Assembly (NCBI GenBank): GCA_019694675.1
Contig: JAIBBK010000044.1
Coordinates: 1 to 64,000 of the forward strand
DNA length: 64,000 bases
Direction of reading: 5' to 3'
Origin: Ignavibacteria bacterium
Lineage (GTDB): Bacteria; Bacteroidota; Ignavibacteria; Tepidaquicellales; Tepidaquicellaceae
A program made the position numbers and the translations under genes. Shown here one piece after another: positions 8,693 to 17,600 of the stretch. Under the pieces are notes generated by a model. That model did no database searches and was not told the DNA's origin. It saw only the letters and a list, made by a program, of their open reading frames with translations. How positions within the stretch are numbered: the first letter of the stretch is position 1; every line of letters starts with the position of its first letter.

Positions 8693-9775
8693 CTATTTCA
8701 CAAGCAGCATCTTCTTCGTATCGGAAAAACTTCCTGATCTCAACGAATAGAAGTACATGCCGCTCGAGAGATTTGACGCATTGAAATCAACCGTGTAATA
8801 GTTTGCCGTCTTAAGCTCGTTGTTTAAGAGCCTGCTGACAAGCCTTCCGCTCATATCATAGATCTCAAGTGTGACTCTTGCATCAGCCGGAATCGCAAAA
8901 GTGATCTTTGTGGAAGGATTGAACGGATTCGGAAAATTCTGGCTGAGCTCAAACTTCTGAGGCACACCTATTTCCACTTCATTCTGCAGACCAAAATACT
9001 CGTAGTTGCCGTTGAAGTCAACCTGCTTCAGCCTGTAATTGTACTTGCCAATATTGAGAGCAATGTCTTTGAATGAGTAATCAACGTTCTGCGTTGAGTT
9101 ACCTGCTCCGTTCACAAATCCGACCTTTGACCAATCCGCGGACCCTGCATTCTTCCTTTCGATCTCGAATCCGGAATTGTTTCTCTCGCCGGAAGTTGAC
9201 CATTTCAAAGTTACGCTGTTGTTTGCCGTAACAGCATTGAATGACGAAAGCTCAACCGGCAAAGTACCGTTGTAATTTCCGTTGTACGTGCTTGTTACGA
9301 TCGGGAGAAATGTCGGCGTTACAATTGCGGATGAACTTTCATCCCATGTGACCTGAGACTGAACGGCCTGAAGTATGTCAAGAGTCAGAGTCGCCACTCT
9401 TTCCCCGTAACCTGTTACACCGGGGTCTGCAAGAACTTCAACTCCGGGTCCGCTGACGTAATTGATCTGAAGTGCAACCTGCTGACCGAAGAATGTTATT
9501 GCGTCCATACCGGTGTAGTTCCCTGTAGAATATCTCGGGCTTTGATTCGAAATTACGGGATTGGCAATTGTGCCGTTCGTGTAATCAAGAACAAATGTTG
9601 AAGATCCCATATTGTATGAGACCGAACCTGTCCTGAGAACATACAAATCGAATCTGAACTGCGTGCCGGAGTTTATGATCTCAAAATTGGCAACTGTGAC
9701 CGTTGCAGTCTGCGACTGTACATTCCCTGCGCCAATTACAAAAGACAAAAGAGCAAACAGGAGAAATTTCTTCAT
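8693..9775 (-). CDS. Secreted T9SS protein, possible cohesin-like N-terminal domain (paralogue 1)
   Basis: 360 residues. Signal peptide 1-21 (MKKFLLFALLSFVIGAGNVQSQ), preceded by a strong GGGAGG ribosome site 5 bases before the ATG. Residues ~22-165 form a beta-rich domain (VANFEIINSGTQFRFDLYVL, later ADPGVTGYGERVATLTLDIL). Then LPVELSSFNAV introduces a fibronectin-like segment (WSTSGERNNSGFEIER). The end is a T9SS type A sorting domain (FELSQNFPNPFNPSTKI to KKMLLVK). The N-terminal domain ends in a GE-x-VATLTLDI strand that recalls the last strand of cohesins; this resemblance is weak and only by eye. It is a full-length paralogue of the gene 46 bases upstream. Confidence 0.82.
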   Translation of the reverse strand: MKKFLLFALLSFVIGAGNVQSQTATVTVANFEIINSGTQFRFDLYVLRTGSVSYNMGSSTFVLDYTNGTIANPVISNQSPRYSTGNYTGMDAITFFGQQVALQINYVSGPGVEVLADPGVTGYGERVATLTLDILQAVQSQVTWDESSSAIVTPTFLPIVTSTYNGNYNGTLPVELSSFNAVTANNSVTLKWSTSGERNNSGFEIERKNAGSADWSKVGFVNGAGNSTQNVDYSFKDIALNIGKYNYRLKQVDFNGNYEYFGLQNEVEIGVPQKFELSQNFPNPFNPSTKITFAIPADARVTLEIYDMSGRLVSRLLNNELKTANYYTVDFNASNLSSGMYFYSLRSGSFSDTKKMLLVK

Positions 9776-9821
9776 TTTACCTCCCTTAAGGATAATTTAG
9801 GTATCAATGTTTTCAAAAAAC

Positions 9822-10916
9822 TTATTTGACCAATGTCATCTTACCGGTCTGAACCTCTTTGGAGGTTTGCAGTCTGTAAAAATACACACCGCTGGAAACC
9901 GATGATCCGTCGAATGAAACTTTGTAGTAATCGGGCTGTCTCAATTCATTGTTTATGAGTGTCCTGACAAGTCTTCCGCTCAAATCATAAACGCTGAGTG
10001 TTACATCGGAAGAATATGGCAGGTCAAAGCTCAGGACAGTTGACGGGTTGAAAGGATTAGGATAGTTCTGATGAAGCTTGAACTGTTCCGGTGTTCCGAT
10101 CTCAACCATGCTTCCGAGTTCATGGAATTCATAATTGCCGTTGAAATCTATCTGCTTAAGCCGGTATGCGAATTTCCCTTTTCCAAGACTCCTGTCAGTG
10201 AATGTGTACTCTCTGATCTGCGCCGAGTTACCCGAGCCTTCAACATATCCTGCTGTGGTCCAGCTTCCGCCTTCGGGCATTCTTTGAATTTCAAAACCCG
10301 CATTGTTCTCTTCAGCAGATGTTGACCACAACAGTCTTACTGAATTTCCGGTCACTGCCGCAGAAAAAGCCAACAACTCGACAGGAAGTGTACTGTTGTA
10401 AGATCCGTTATTGGTGCTCATTGCAGACTGGTTCTGAGTGTTGACAACCGCAGTGTTGAGATTGTCCCATCTTAAGTCGGGCAGATTCAGAGCCACTATG
10501 TCCATCCTGACAGTAGCGATCTTCTCACCGAATCCCTCAACTCCCGGATCAGCGGAAATGTCATCTCCGAGCCCGTTGCTGTTGAAGAACAACTGCACTG
10601 CCACTCTCCCGCTTGCATATCCGAATCCGCGCATCTGATCATATGAAGCCGTCACGCTTCCAGATGTGTATTTGGGATTGATGTATGTAAGCTCCGGATT
10701 GGCAAATGTTCCGGCAACAAACCTCAGGAAATATGATGAATTTCCCATCCTGAATTCCGGCGCGCTGGTCTTGAGGGTGAATACATCAAAACTGAACTTG
10801 GTGCCGTTATCCGTAATGTTGAAGTTTGCGATCGTATTAACGACCGTGTTCTGTGCTCCTGCGCCGGCAGCAAATGCCAGTAGGAAAACAACTGCTTTTA
10901 TGGTTCTGTTTATCAT
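9822..10916 (-). CDS. Secreted T9SS protein, possible cohesin-like N-terminal domain (paralogue 2)
   Basis: 364 residues with the same architecture as the next gene downstream: signal peptide (ends AAGAGAQ), N-terminal beta domain (IANFNITDNGTKFSFDVF, MGNSSYFLRF, ADPGVEGFGEKIATVRMDIV), the linker LPVELLAFSAAV, a fibronectin-like segment with SAEENNAGFEIQR, and a T9SS type A sorting domain (KLHQNYPNPFNPSTVL to GKMTLVK). The pair arose by tandem duplication; identity looks moderate, so the event is not recent. Expected location is the cell surface. It starts 20 bases after the dockerin-ended gene and is probably co-transcribed with it. Confidence 0.82.
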   Translation of the reverse strand: MINRTIKAVVFLLAFAAGAGAQNTVVNTIANFNITDNGTKFSFDVFTLKTSAPEFRMGNSSYFLRFVAGTFANPELTYINPKYTSGSVTASYDQMRGFGYASGRVAVQLFFNSNGLGDDISADPGVEGFGEKIATVRMDIVALNLPDLRWDNLNTAVVNTQNQSAMSTNNGSYNSTLPVELLAFSAAVTGNSVRLLWSTSAEENNAGFEIQRMPEGGSWTTAGYVEGSGNSAQIREYTFTDRSLGKGKFAYRLKQIDFNGNYEFHELGSMVEIGTPEQFKLHQNYPNPFNPSTVLSFDLPYSSDVTLSVYDLSGRLVRTLINNELRQPDYYKVSFDGSSVSSGVYFYRLQTSKEVQTGKMTLVK

Positions 10917-10936
10917 GCCTGCTTATGACTTAAAGC

Positions 10937-13900
10937 TTACGGATAATTCGGTACATTTGAAGACTTCGCAAGATTTATGGTAATGAAACCAAAATCAGCG
11001 GAGGTCACAGTGCCGTTCAGATTCAGGTCTGCGTAATTGTAATTCGCCTGAAGAAGATTATTCTGCACTTCAGTATAGTCAGCCGCAGAAACAATGAACG
11101 ACTTGTTTGCATCGCCGCTGTAAAGTCCGAACAGGCCGGACAACGAAGCGGCATCGCCCCCGAAGTACTGACCAAGCCCCGAGGTAAAATCATAAAGTGC
11201 TGAAAGACCGTTCAGATAGACCGTGTTTGCGGTCATAACGGGAAGATGATTCCTGTGGCCCACAACTACGTAATAATTACCGGTTGGCACTCCCTGGATC
11301 TTAACAGGAGTGATTCCGTCGAGGTCAACAATATCTCCGTTGTTCTTAAGGAAAGCGGCCCTTCTGCCGTTCTGCACCGGAGCACCGTTTGCTGTTGCCC
11401 TTACTTCAAGATAGACCCAGTCAACAACACCTGCCGGAATGCTTGCAACACTTTCGGTACCGTTGTAGTTGAACTGAGAAGTAGCATATGGCTGTGAAAG
11501 CGGGAGAAGATTGAAATTACGCAATGATGTCCTCATATTGCCGCCGCCGGTATATGCTCCCTGAAGAAGTACCTTTGTATTGATGACTGTGTTCTGGCTG
11601 CCAATGCAATTCTCATCGCCGCCTGTAAAGTCACCAAATGCCGTAAGACTTCCGGCTGTGAAAGAATTTGTGGCAGCGTTAACCGGCCCGAATGTCTGCC
11701 AGCTTGTTCCGTCCCATCTTCCGCCGATTATATTTGCTTCATTTCCTTCAACGTCAGCATCATCGTAACCGAATCTGACAGAAGCATTGAAAGCTGAGAT
11801 GCCTTCCTGCCCGACTACCCAGTAGCGCTTCAGATAGTCAACAGAACATGTGTTATTCGGATGAACACTTCCGACCACATTCATATTCACATAAGCAGGC
11901 TGACCAAGAGTATAGTTTCCAAATGCAACCAATGCAGGAGAGTAACCTCCGTTTCCGACTGAAAAATTGAATGAAGTGATCGAACCCGGAGTAAATGCTT
12001 TCTTCATTATTCCTGCGCCGTTCGTTCTTACATAACTTCCTGACGGAGTCGGGCTGAAGTAGCTTGCATTTGGACTCATGTAAAGATTATGGGCTCCGAT
12101 GCTGAGCAGGCCGTTCTGTCCGAACAGAAGTCTGTGAATTCGCAGAGAGTCAGCAAGAGCAATTCCGTTTGCCCTGTTGATCTGAAGTGTCCTCAATCCG
12201 CCTTCAACCTTTGTAAGGTCTGTGGATGCCGAACTTCCTCCGAAGAACATGTCGGAATTCGGTCCTCCTACAATGTCACCGCCGGGAACTATTGCTCCTA
12301 GAATGCTGAGAGTTCTGTTATCACCAATGACCACTCTGTTTGGCGTGAAGTTATTCTGAACGGCAAAATCACTTCCCATCCAGAGAGTTGCTCCGGAAAC
12401 CGTGAGATTCTCAAATGTTGTTTGACTGCCGCTGTGCAGGAAGCCTGCTCCCGGGCTGATGAGTCTCAGCTCTCTGTCGATTACAGTAGTTCCGGAAATT
12501 GTCCCTGCCGGAATATTCCAGATAGTTCCGCCCGCTGAAGTTCCTGCTATTGCATCTGCAAGGGTCGGGAAGCTGACATTGTTTTGATTGACAATGGAGT
12601 GAGGCATCGGATTCGAATAAGGAACAAAATTCAGAGAAGTTCTTACAATGTCAGTAGAAGTAGCGAAGTTGAAAGCAAATCCTATCTCCGGAATAAATCC
12701 GCTGGCATTAGCAGGATTGCTCATGGAAATCGTGTTCGGAGATTTGCCCGTAACTGTAGTGTTCGGCGGTATTCCGAATCCCTGAATGCCCATACCTACA
12801 AATATCCCGTCCGTAGAAGGCATAAAAGAGATAATATTGTTGCCGGATGTCAGTAGTCCGCCCGAAATAACAGTGGTGTCAGGCACTCCGCCGTCTTTCC
12901 ATTTATTATTGGAAGCATTGATAGTGCCCCCCTGATCTGTGTAGTTTACAAGTCCGTAAATTGAATATGTGCTCAGGTCGCATTTATCAACGGTCATATT
13001 CTTAACCTGCCTGTTGAATGCAATATTCGTGTCGCAATTGCTGAATGTAAGTCCTCTGAGCAGAACGGTATCGAGCTGTGCAGGCGGATCGAAAAGGTCA
13101 TTTCTGGCCTGGATCCAGATGCCGCTTCCAGGTGAAGCCCTGTGTACCCTTGAATTCAGTATTGAAATATTTGAATAGTCAAGTCTGCTTAGGAGGTTGA
13201 TGTCAATTCCGATCCAGATGTTATTTGCAGGCATAACTACCGAAATATTCTCAAATGATGAGTTGGTAAGTTTCTCAAAATAGATGCCATGTCCCTGCTG
13301 TCTGTTTGTCGGGTTATTGTCCATGATAGCGCAATGTATGAACTTCACATTGCTTATTTGTGTCGGACTATTCCTCCTTTGAAAAGCAGCAATTCCCCAG
13401 GTTCCGTTCTGATTTACTGTGGTATTCTTCATTGTCCATCCGTCAACGGACGCAAACGTCGGCACATAAATTCCGGCAATCTCACTTCCGTTAAAATTGC
13501 ACGCTTCCATTACGATGTCAGTCAGCAGATCACCGTTCATTCTCACACCATAAGTAGTGCTGCTCAGCGCAAATACATTCTCAAGAGTAACATAGCTGGC
13601 TCTTATGTCAATACCGTCTCCGGATGAGCTTGATGCGCGAAGGTTCTTGAGCATCATCCTGTTATTTGGACTTCCGCCTGCCGCCCTGAGGGTGATGGTG
13701 GATGAAAAAACCGTGTTGACAGTAGGGGTTGATCCCTTCCAGGCACCGATGATGTTCACCCTTTTGTTCAAAGTAAAGCCTGCATACGTGCCTACAGCTA
13801 CAACAATGTTATCACCGTCATTCACCGCAGGATTATCAACTGCATACTGTACGGTCAGCCAGGGGGTGTTGATGTTCCTGGCCTGCGCGGCAGTGTTTGA

Positions 13901-14008
13901 GTTGCTTCCGGTTACAGCGTTGACATAATAGGTTTCTGCCAGCAATTGCGAATTCATAACCTGCACGGCGATGAATACAAGCAAGGAAAAACGTAGAAGA
14001 TTCTTCAT
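10937..14008 (-). CDS. Large secreted beta-helix protein ending in a dockerin-like domain
   Basis: 1023 residues with a signal peptide (1-24). Residues ~25-400 look like a right-handed parallel beta-helix of the pectate-lyase/nitrous-oxidase type (TYYVNAVTGSNSN, then repeated ADG-like turns such as GIDIRASYVTLENVF and GIYFEKLTNSSFENI). A middle beta region follows, then an HRNHLPVM...YDFTSGLGQYFGG module. The C-terminus (~960-1023) has two EF-hand-like dockerin segments: D-A-N-K-S-F-I-x4-D and D-L-N-L-N-G-T-V-x3-D. There is no T9SS sorting domain, so surface retention may depend on the dockerin. It is the first gene of the operon with two T9SS-anchored paralogues. Enzymatic activity is not evident. 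Confidence 0.78.
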   Translation of the reverse strand: MKNLLRFSLLVFIAVQVMNSQLLAETYYVNAVTGSNSNTAAQARNINTPWLTVQYAVDNPAVNDGDNIVVAVGTYAGFTLNKRVNIIGAWKGSTPTVNTVFSSTITLRAAGGSPNNRMMLKNLRASSSSGDGIDIRASYVTLENVFALSSTTYGVRMNGDLLTDIVMEACNFNGSEIAGIYVPTFASVDGWTMKNTTVNQNGTWGIAAFQRRNSPTQISNVKFIHCAIMDNNPTNRQQGHGIYFEKLTNSSFENISVVMPANNIWIGIDINLLSRLDYSNISILNSRVHRASPGSGIWIQARNDLFDPPAQLDTVLLRGLTFSNCDTNIAFNRQVKNMTVDKCDLSTYSIYGLVNYTDQGGTINASNNKWKDGGVPDTTVISGGLLTSGNNIISFMPSTDGIFVGMGIQGFGIPPNTTVTGKSPNTISMSNPANASGFIPEIGFAFNFATSTDIVRTSLNFVPYSNPMPHSIVNQNNVSFPTLADAIAGTSAGGTIWNIPAGTISGTTVIDRELRLISPGAGFLHSGSQTTFENLTVSGATLWMGSDFAVQNNFTPNRVVIGDNRTLSILGAIVPGGDIVGGPNSDMFFGGSSASTDLTKVEGGLRTLQINRANGIALADSLRIHRLLFGQNGLLSIGAHNLYMSPNASYFSPTPSGSYVRTNGAGIMKKAFTPGSITSFNFSVGNGGYSPALVAFGNYTLGQPAYVNMNVVGSVHPNNTCSVDYLKRYWVVGQEGISAFNASVRFGYDDADVEGNEANIIGGRWDGTSWQTFGPVNAATNSFTAGSLTAFGDFTGGDENCIGSQNTVINTKVLLQGAYTGGGNMRTSLRNFNLLPLSQPYATSQFNYNGTESVASIPAGVVDWVYLEVRATANGAPVQNGRRAAFLKNNGDIVDLDGITPVKIQGVPTGNYYVVVGHRNHLPVMTANTVYLNGLSALYDFTSGLGQYFGGDAASLSGLFGLYSGDANKSFIVSAADYTEVQNNLLQANYNYADLNLNGTVTSADFGFITINLAKSSNVPNYP

Positions 14009-14454
14009 ATCATTCTATCAGCTTAATTTTTTATTCCGACTTTTAGGGGTTGGAAGAACTCTGAAATCCAAAAAACAGAATCGTCTGACCGGTCTCCGGA
14101 TTTTTGGAACAATGTAACTTTTCAGAAGTGCAAAATACTCTAATCAATATCAAATTTCAACAAATATTCCATGCGGAATCAAACTCAGCCAATGAGTAAG
14201 ATCTTACAGTAAAAGCCGGTTTGAGACACGCAAAAAAGATTAAGGTAACCGCATTTCTAACAAAATTCTAACAAGCAATTGCGTCCGCAATTCCGCTGAT
14301 TGAAGGTCGTGAAATGCACACATCCGCAAAACCTATGAACCTGCCGGATGTCTTATATCAGTAAGGCAGAGTTGATACTTACGATTCGATCCGGTTTAGA
14401 ATTCAATTTCTTTAGTCTTCATCAATGTGTAATTTTAACCAAAAATAACTCAGA
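14009..14454. other. Divergent intergenic region
   Basis: 446 bases between the surface-protein operon (minus) and the fumarylacetoacetase operon (plus). It is AT-rich and should hold both promoters. TAATTTTA at about 14431, 25 bases before the plus-strand start, is a poor match to TAnnTTTG. I find no RNA gene, repeat or convincing small ORF. Confidence 0.45.
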
Positions 14455-15444
14455 ATGTCTGAAAGCGTCTCACCTGCAGTCGGGAAGTTCTTCCATTCAA
14501 TCATCGATTACGCCGGGCTGTTCCCGCCGGCTTCGCTCAATCTCAGAGATGCTTTCACCAATTTCCTGAACTACAGGCAGGGGTACTTCTCATGGCTTCT
14601 TTCTAAGTTCATTTGTCCTGCAGGCAAGGTAATGGATCTGTCCGGGCTTGTGAACGCAGACCTTATTGAAGATCCCGTCAAGCTTTCTTTACTTGCAGGA
14701 CAAAGCAAGGATCCTGATGAGTTCATCAAAAAATTCTCAGAGGATATTGCGGTTTACAGGAATTTACCTGAATCTTTTCAAAACTGTGTCAGGACGGAAT
14801 CGATCGAGATCAGATTGCCTGATGAACTGGCAGTTTCAAATGACAAGAACAGGATTTCCGTCTTTCTTGACACACTGACAGATCTGATCAAAGAAAACTT
14901 TGCGCACAGAGTGTTCTTATTCTGCGAGGTTCCAAGACTGGACAACTTTGATTCCCATCTTAAGCATACAGTTCAGGGGATTGAACTTCACAATGAAAAG
15001 CACGTTGATGCCGGTTTCAAGCTGCGTACGGGAGGAACGGAAGCATCGGATTTTCCGGAGCCCGCGATTATCCTTCACGCAATAAGGCAATGTCTCAATC
15101 ACAAGGTGCCGCTGAAGTTCACAGCCGGAATGCATCATCCGTTCAGGCATTATGACTCCGGCACAGCTGCCAAGATGCATGGCTTTGTGAATGTTTTCGG
15201 AGCAGGAGTGTTGGCTTTCCGGCACGCGGTGTCTGATCATGAGCTTAAGCAAATGATAAGCGACGAGGACCCGGACAATTTCGGATTCATTGACGGGCAG
15301 TTTCGCTGGAAAGACTGGGTCTGCACACCCGAAGAGATACACGGTGCAAGAAACAGCCTGGTAATATCATTCGGTAGCTGCAGTTTTGATGAACCTGTGG
15401 AAGATCTTATTGAGTTGAAATACATTTCCAGCACTTCCAACTAA
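14455..15444 (+). CDS. Conserved protein of unknown function linked to fumarylacetoacetase
   Basis: 329 residues, no signal peptide and no membrane segment. The N-terminus has IIDYAGLFPPASLNLRDAFTNF followed by a YRQGYFSWLLSKFICPAG segment. The C-terminal third carries KFTAGMHHPFRHYD and then MHGFVNVFGAGVL. I recognise this combination as a conserved hypothetical family without known function. The invariant-looking histidines in the two C-terminal motifs suggest a metal or active site, but that is inference. It is the first gene of a five-gene operon and ends 13 bases before fumarylacetoacetase, which points to aromatic amino acid catabolism. Confidence 0.7.
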   Translation: MSESVSPAVGKFFHSIIDYAGLFPPASLNLRDAFTNFLNYRQGYFSWLLSKFICPAGKVMDLSGLVNADLIEDPVKLSLLAGQSKDPDEFIKKFSEDIAVYRNLPESFQNCVRTESIEIRLPDELAVSNDKNRISVFLDTLTDLIKENFAHRVFLFCEVPRLDNFDSHLKHTVQGIELHNEKHVDAGFKLRTGGTEASDFPEPAIILHAIRQCLNHKVPLKFTAGMHHPFRHYDSGTAAKMHGFVNVFGAGVLAFRHAVSDHELKQMISDEDPDNFGFIDGQFRWKDWVCTPEEIHGARNSLVISFGSCSFDEPVEDLIELKYISSTSN

Positions 15445-15457
15445 TACAAATCAATCA

Positions 15458-16717
15458 ATGAAATCATTTCTGAAAGTTGATCCTGATTCGCAATTCCCTA
15501 TCCAGAATATCCCGTTCGGAATATTCAGAAGAAAACCTGACGGGAAGCCAAGGGCTGCAACAAGGATCGGTGACAAGATCGTTGACCTTTCGGTGCTTGA
15601 AAGAAAGGGATTCTTCAGCGACCTTCTTCCGGAAGATGCAGGAGATTTCTTTGACTTGCCGGAACTGAACAAGTTCATGGGCTCATCAAAGAGGTTGATT
15701 TCCGATGTCAGAAGGAGAATACAGAAACTCCTGAGAGAAGACAGCGAGGAGCTGAAGTCGGATGAGGCTTTGCTTAGGAAGACTTTGATAGACTTTGATG
15801 AATGTGAGATGCTGCTTCCGGCTTCAGTTGGAGATTATACAGACTTCTACTCATCAAAGGAGCATGCAACAAATGTGGGGATCATGTTCAGGGGAAAGGA
15901 AAACGCCCTGATGCCGAACTGGCTTCACCTGCCCGTGGGATATCACGGACGCGCCAGCTCGTTGGTTGTCAGCGGAACCAACATCATAAGGCCGAAGGGG
16001 CAGACCAAAGCGGATGATGAAGAGAAGCCGCAGTTCGGACCCAGTAAGCTTCTCGACTTTGAACTTGAAATGGGTTTCTTTATCGGAAAGGGAAACAATC
16101 TCGGCAAATCCATTCCCGTAGGCGAAGCTCACAACCACATCTTCGGATTTGTGCTTGTGAACGACTGGAGCGCGCGGGACATTCAGAAATGGGAGTATGT
16201 TCCGCTCGGTCCTTTTCTTGCAAAGAACTTTGCAACCTCGATCTCCCCGTGGATCGTGACGCTTGATGCACTCGAACCATTCAAAGTGAAGAGGCAGAAA
16301 CAGGATCCACAGGTGCTTCCGTATCTGAAGAGCAGTGGTGAATGGCATTACGATATTAATCTTGAGGTCAGTATTAAGTGCGCCAACTGCAATGATTTCA
16401 ATGTGATCTCGCGATCAAACTTCAAGCATCTTTATTGGGATGTATGCCAGCAGGTTGCTCACCACACTGTGACAGGCTGTAATCTGAGAACAGGCGATCT
16501 CCTCGCCTCAGGAACCATCAGCGGGCCGGATGAAGATTCCTACGGAAGTCTGCTAGAGCTTACATGGAAAGGCACGAAGCCGCTGAATCTCGCATGCGGA
16601 GAAACAAGGAAGTTCCTAGTTGACGGAGATGTGCTGAAGATAACAGGCTGGTGTGAAGGCAACGGTCATAAGATCGGATTCGGTGAAGTTACAGGAAAGA
16701 TCCTTCCAACAAACTGA
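15458..16717 (+). CDS. fahA: Fumarylacetoacetase
   Basis: 419 residues, the usual length of full FAH. It hydrolyses 4-fumarylacetoacetate to fumarate and acetoacetate, the last step of tyrosine/homogentisate degradation. The N-terminal SH3-like domain (1-~118) precedes DYTDFYSSKEHATNVGIMFR, where D129 and H136 correspond to the metal ligand Asp126 and catalytic His133 of mammalian FAH. LPVGYHGRASS, the FELEMGFFIG metal-ligand segment and VLVNDWSARDIQKWEYVPLG are all family hallmarks. No other tyrosine-pathway gene (hpd, hmgA) lies in the window. The fumarate produced would feed FumC. Confidence 0.97.
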   Translation: MKSFLKVDPDSQFPIQNIPFGIFRRKPDGKPRAATRIGDKIVDLSVLERKGFFSDLLPEDAGDFFDLPELNKFMGSSKRLISDVRRRIQKLLREDSEELKSDEALLRKTLIDFDECEMLLPASVGDYTDFYSSKEHATNVGIMFRGKENALMPNWLHLPVGYHGRASSLVVSGTNIIRPKGQTKADDEEKPQFGPSKLLDFELEMGFFIGKGNNLGKSIPVGEAHNHIFGFVLVNDWSARDIQKWEYVPLGPFLAKNFATSISPWIVTLDALEPFKVKRQKQDPQVLPYLKSSGEWHYDINLEVSIKCANCNDFNVISRSNFKHLYWDVCQQVAHHTVTGCNLRTGDLLASGTISGPDEDSYGSLLELTWKGTKPLNLACGETRKFLVDGDVLKITGWCEGNGHKIGFGEVTGKILPTN

Positions 16718-16725
16718 TCTCCATT

Positions 16726-17598
16726 ATGAATTTAAGTCAGAGAATTTTCCGAAGCGCGATGTTTGCTGTGCCTGTGCTTTCATTTGTTTTCAGTTCGTGC
16801 TCGGATGATACTCAGTCATCGAACAATCCGAATGGACCGCAGAGAGATTTCAAATATCCTTATGCCCTGAATTCATTCTGGTATTACACAACGTACAACT
16901 TTGTGACAAATTACAGGCCGGACAGCATCCGGCAGATCATCGCACCTGATACAATTGTCGGATACGGATCTGCAGTGTTCTCGTCCGACACGATCATTGC
17001 GGCGGACACTCTCCGGATTCTCAGGAACACACACTCTTCTGAAGGACACACTCACACGACCATCGAGCTTTACAAACAACTGGATACCGGCCTGATCAGG
17101 CATGCCTTCTATTCAAGCGGCACAAATTTCGGTCCGTTCAGATCAGGTTCACCTGTTAAGTACATTCACCAAGGAACAGAATACCTCAGCATTGCTGATC
17201 TGAAAAATGCACTGCGGCAATTTGATTTGCGGGGAGATACAACACTGACATTCGACGATCCTCCGATCATTGCGCTTAAATACCCTGTCGCTGAAGGCAG
17301 AGAATGGCTTTACCTTGATTACGGAGCAACTAAGATCACTAAAAAGTATTCGGGCTACGAAGAGATCTCTTCAAACGGAAGAAGTTATTTTTGCGCGATG
17401 GTGAAACGGTTATGGTACATCAATAACTCAACGGTTCCGGACACCAATCTTCAGTTCATTGATTACTTTGCAAAAGAGGGAATGGTGAGGCGTGATTTTG
17501 TGATTGCAGATGTACTGGTGTCGAACGCACTCGGAGAACCTCTGGGATACATTGACGTTCGGGAACAGGCCATTCTGAATTTATATACTGAACCCTGA
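16726..17598 (+). CDS. Hypothetical lipoprotein
   Basis: 290 residues. The N-terminus MNLSQRIFRSAMFAVPVLSFVFSSCSDD is a lipoprotein signal with lipobox FSSC; the mature chain starts at C25 and is Ser/Asp rich, then enters a beta-rich domain (FKYPYALNSFWYY, ALKYPVAEGREWLYLDYG). This N-terminal WYY/EGREW pattern is common in Bacteroidota lipoproteins of unknown role. It sits 8 bases after fahA and 2 bases before selD, so it is in the operon by position only; a functional link with either is not evident. Confidence 0.75.
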   Translation: MNLSQRIFRSAMFAVPVLSFVFSSCSDDTQSSNNPNGPQRDFKYPYALNSFWYYTTYNFVTNYRPDSIRQIIAPDTIVGYGSAVFSSDTIIAADTLRILRNTHSSEGHTHTTIELYKQLDTGLIRHAFYSSGTNFGPFRSGSPVKYIHQGTEYLSIADLKNALRQFDLRGDTTLTFDDPPIIALKYPVAEGREWLYLDYGATKITKKYSGYEEISSNGRSYFCAMVKRLWYINNSTVPDTNLQFIDYFAKEGMVRRDFVIADVLVSNALGEPLGYIDVREQAILNLYTEP

Positions 17599-17600
17599 AC

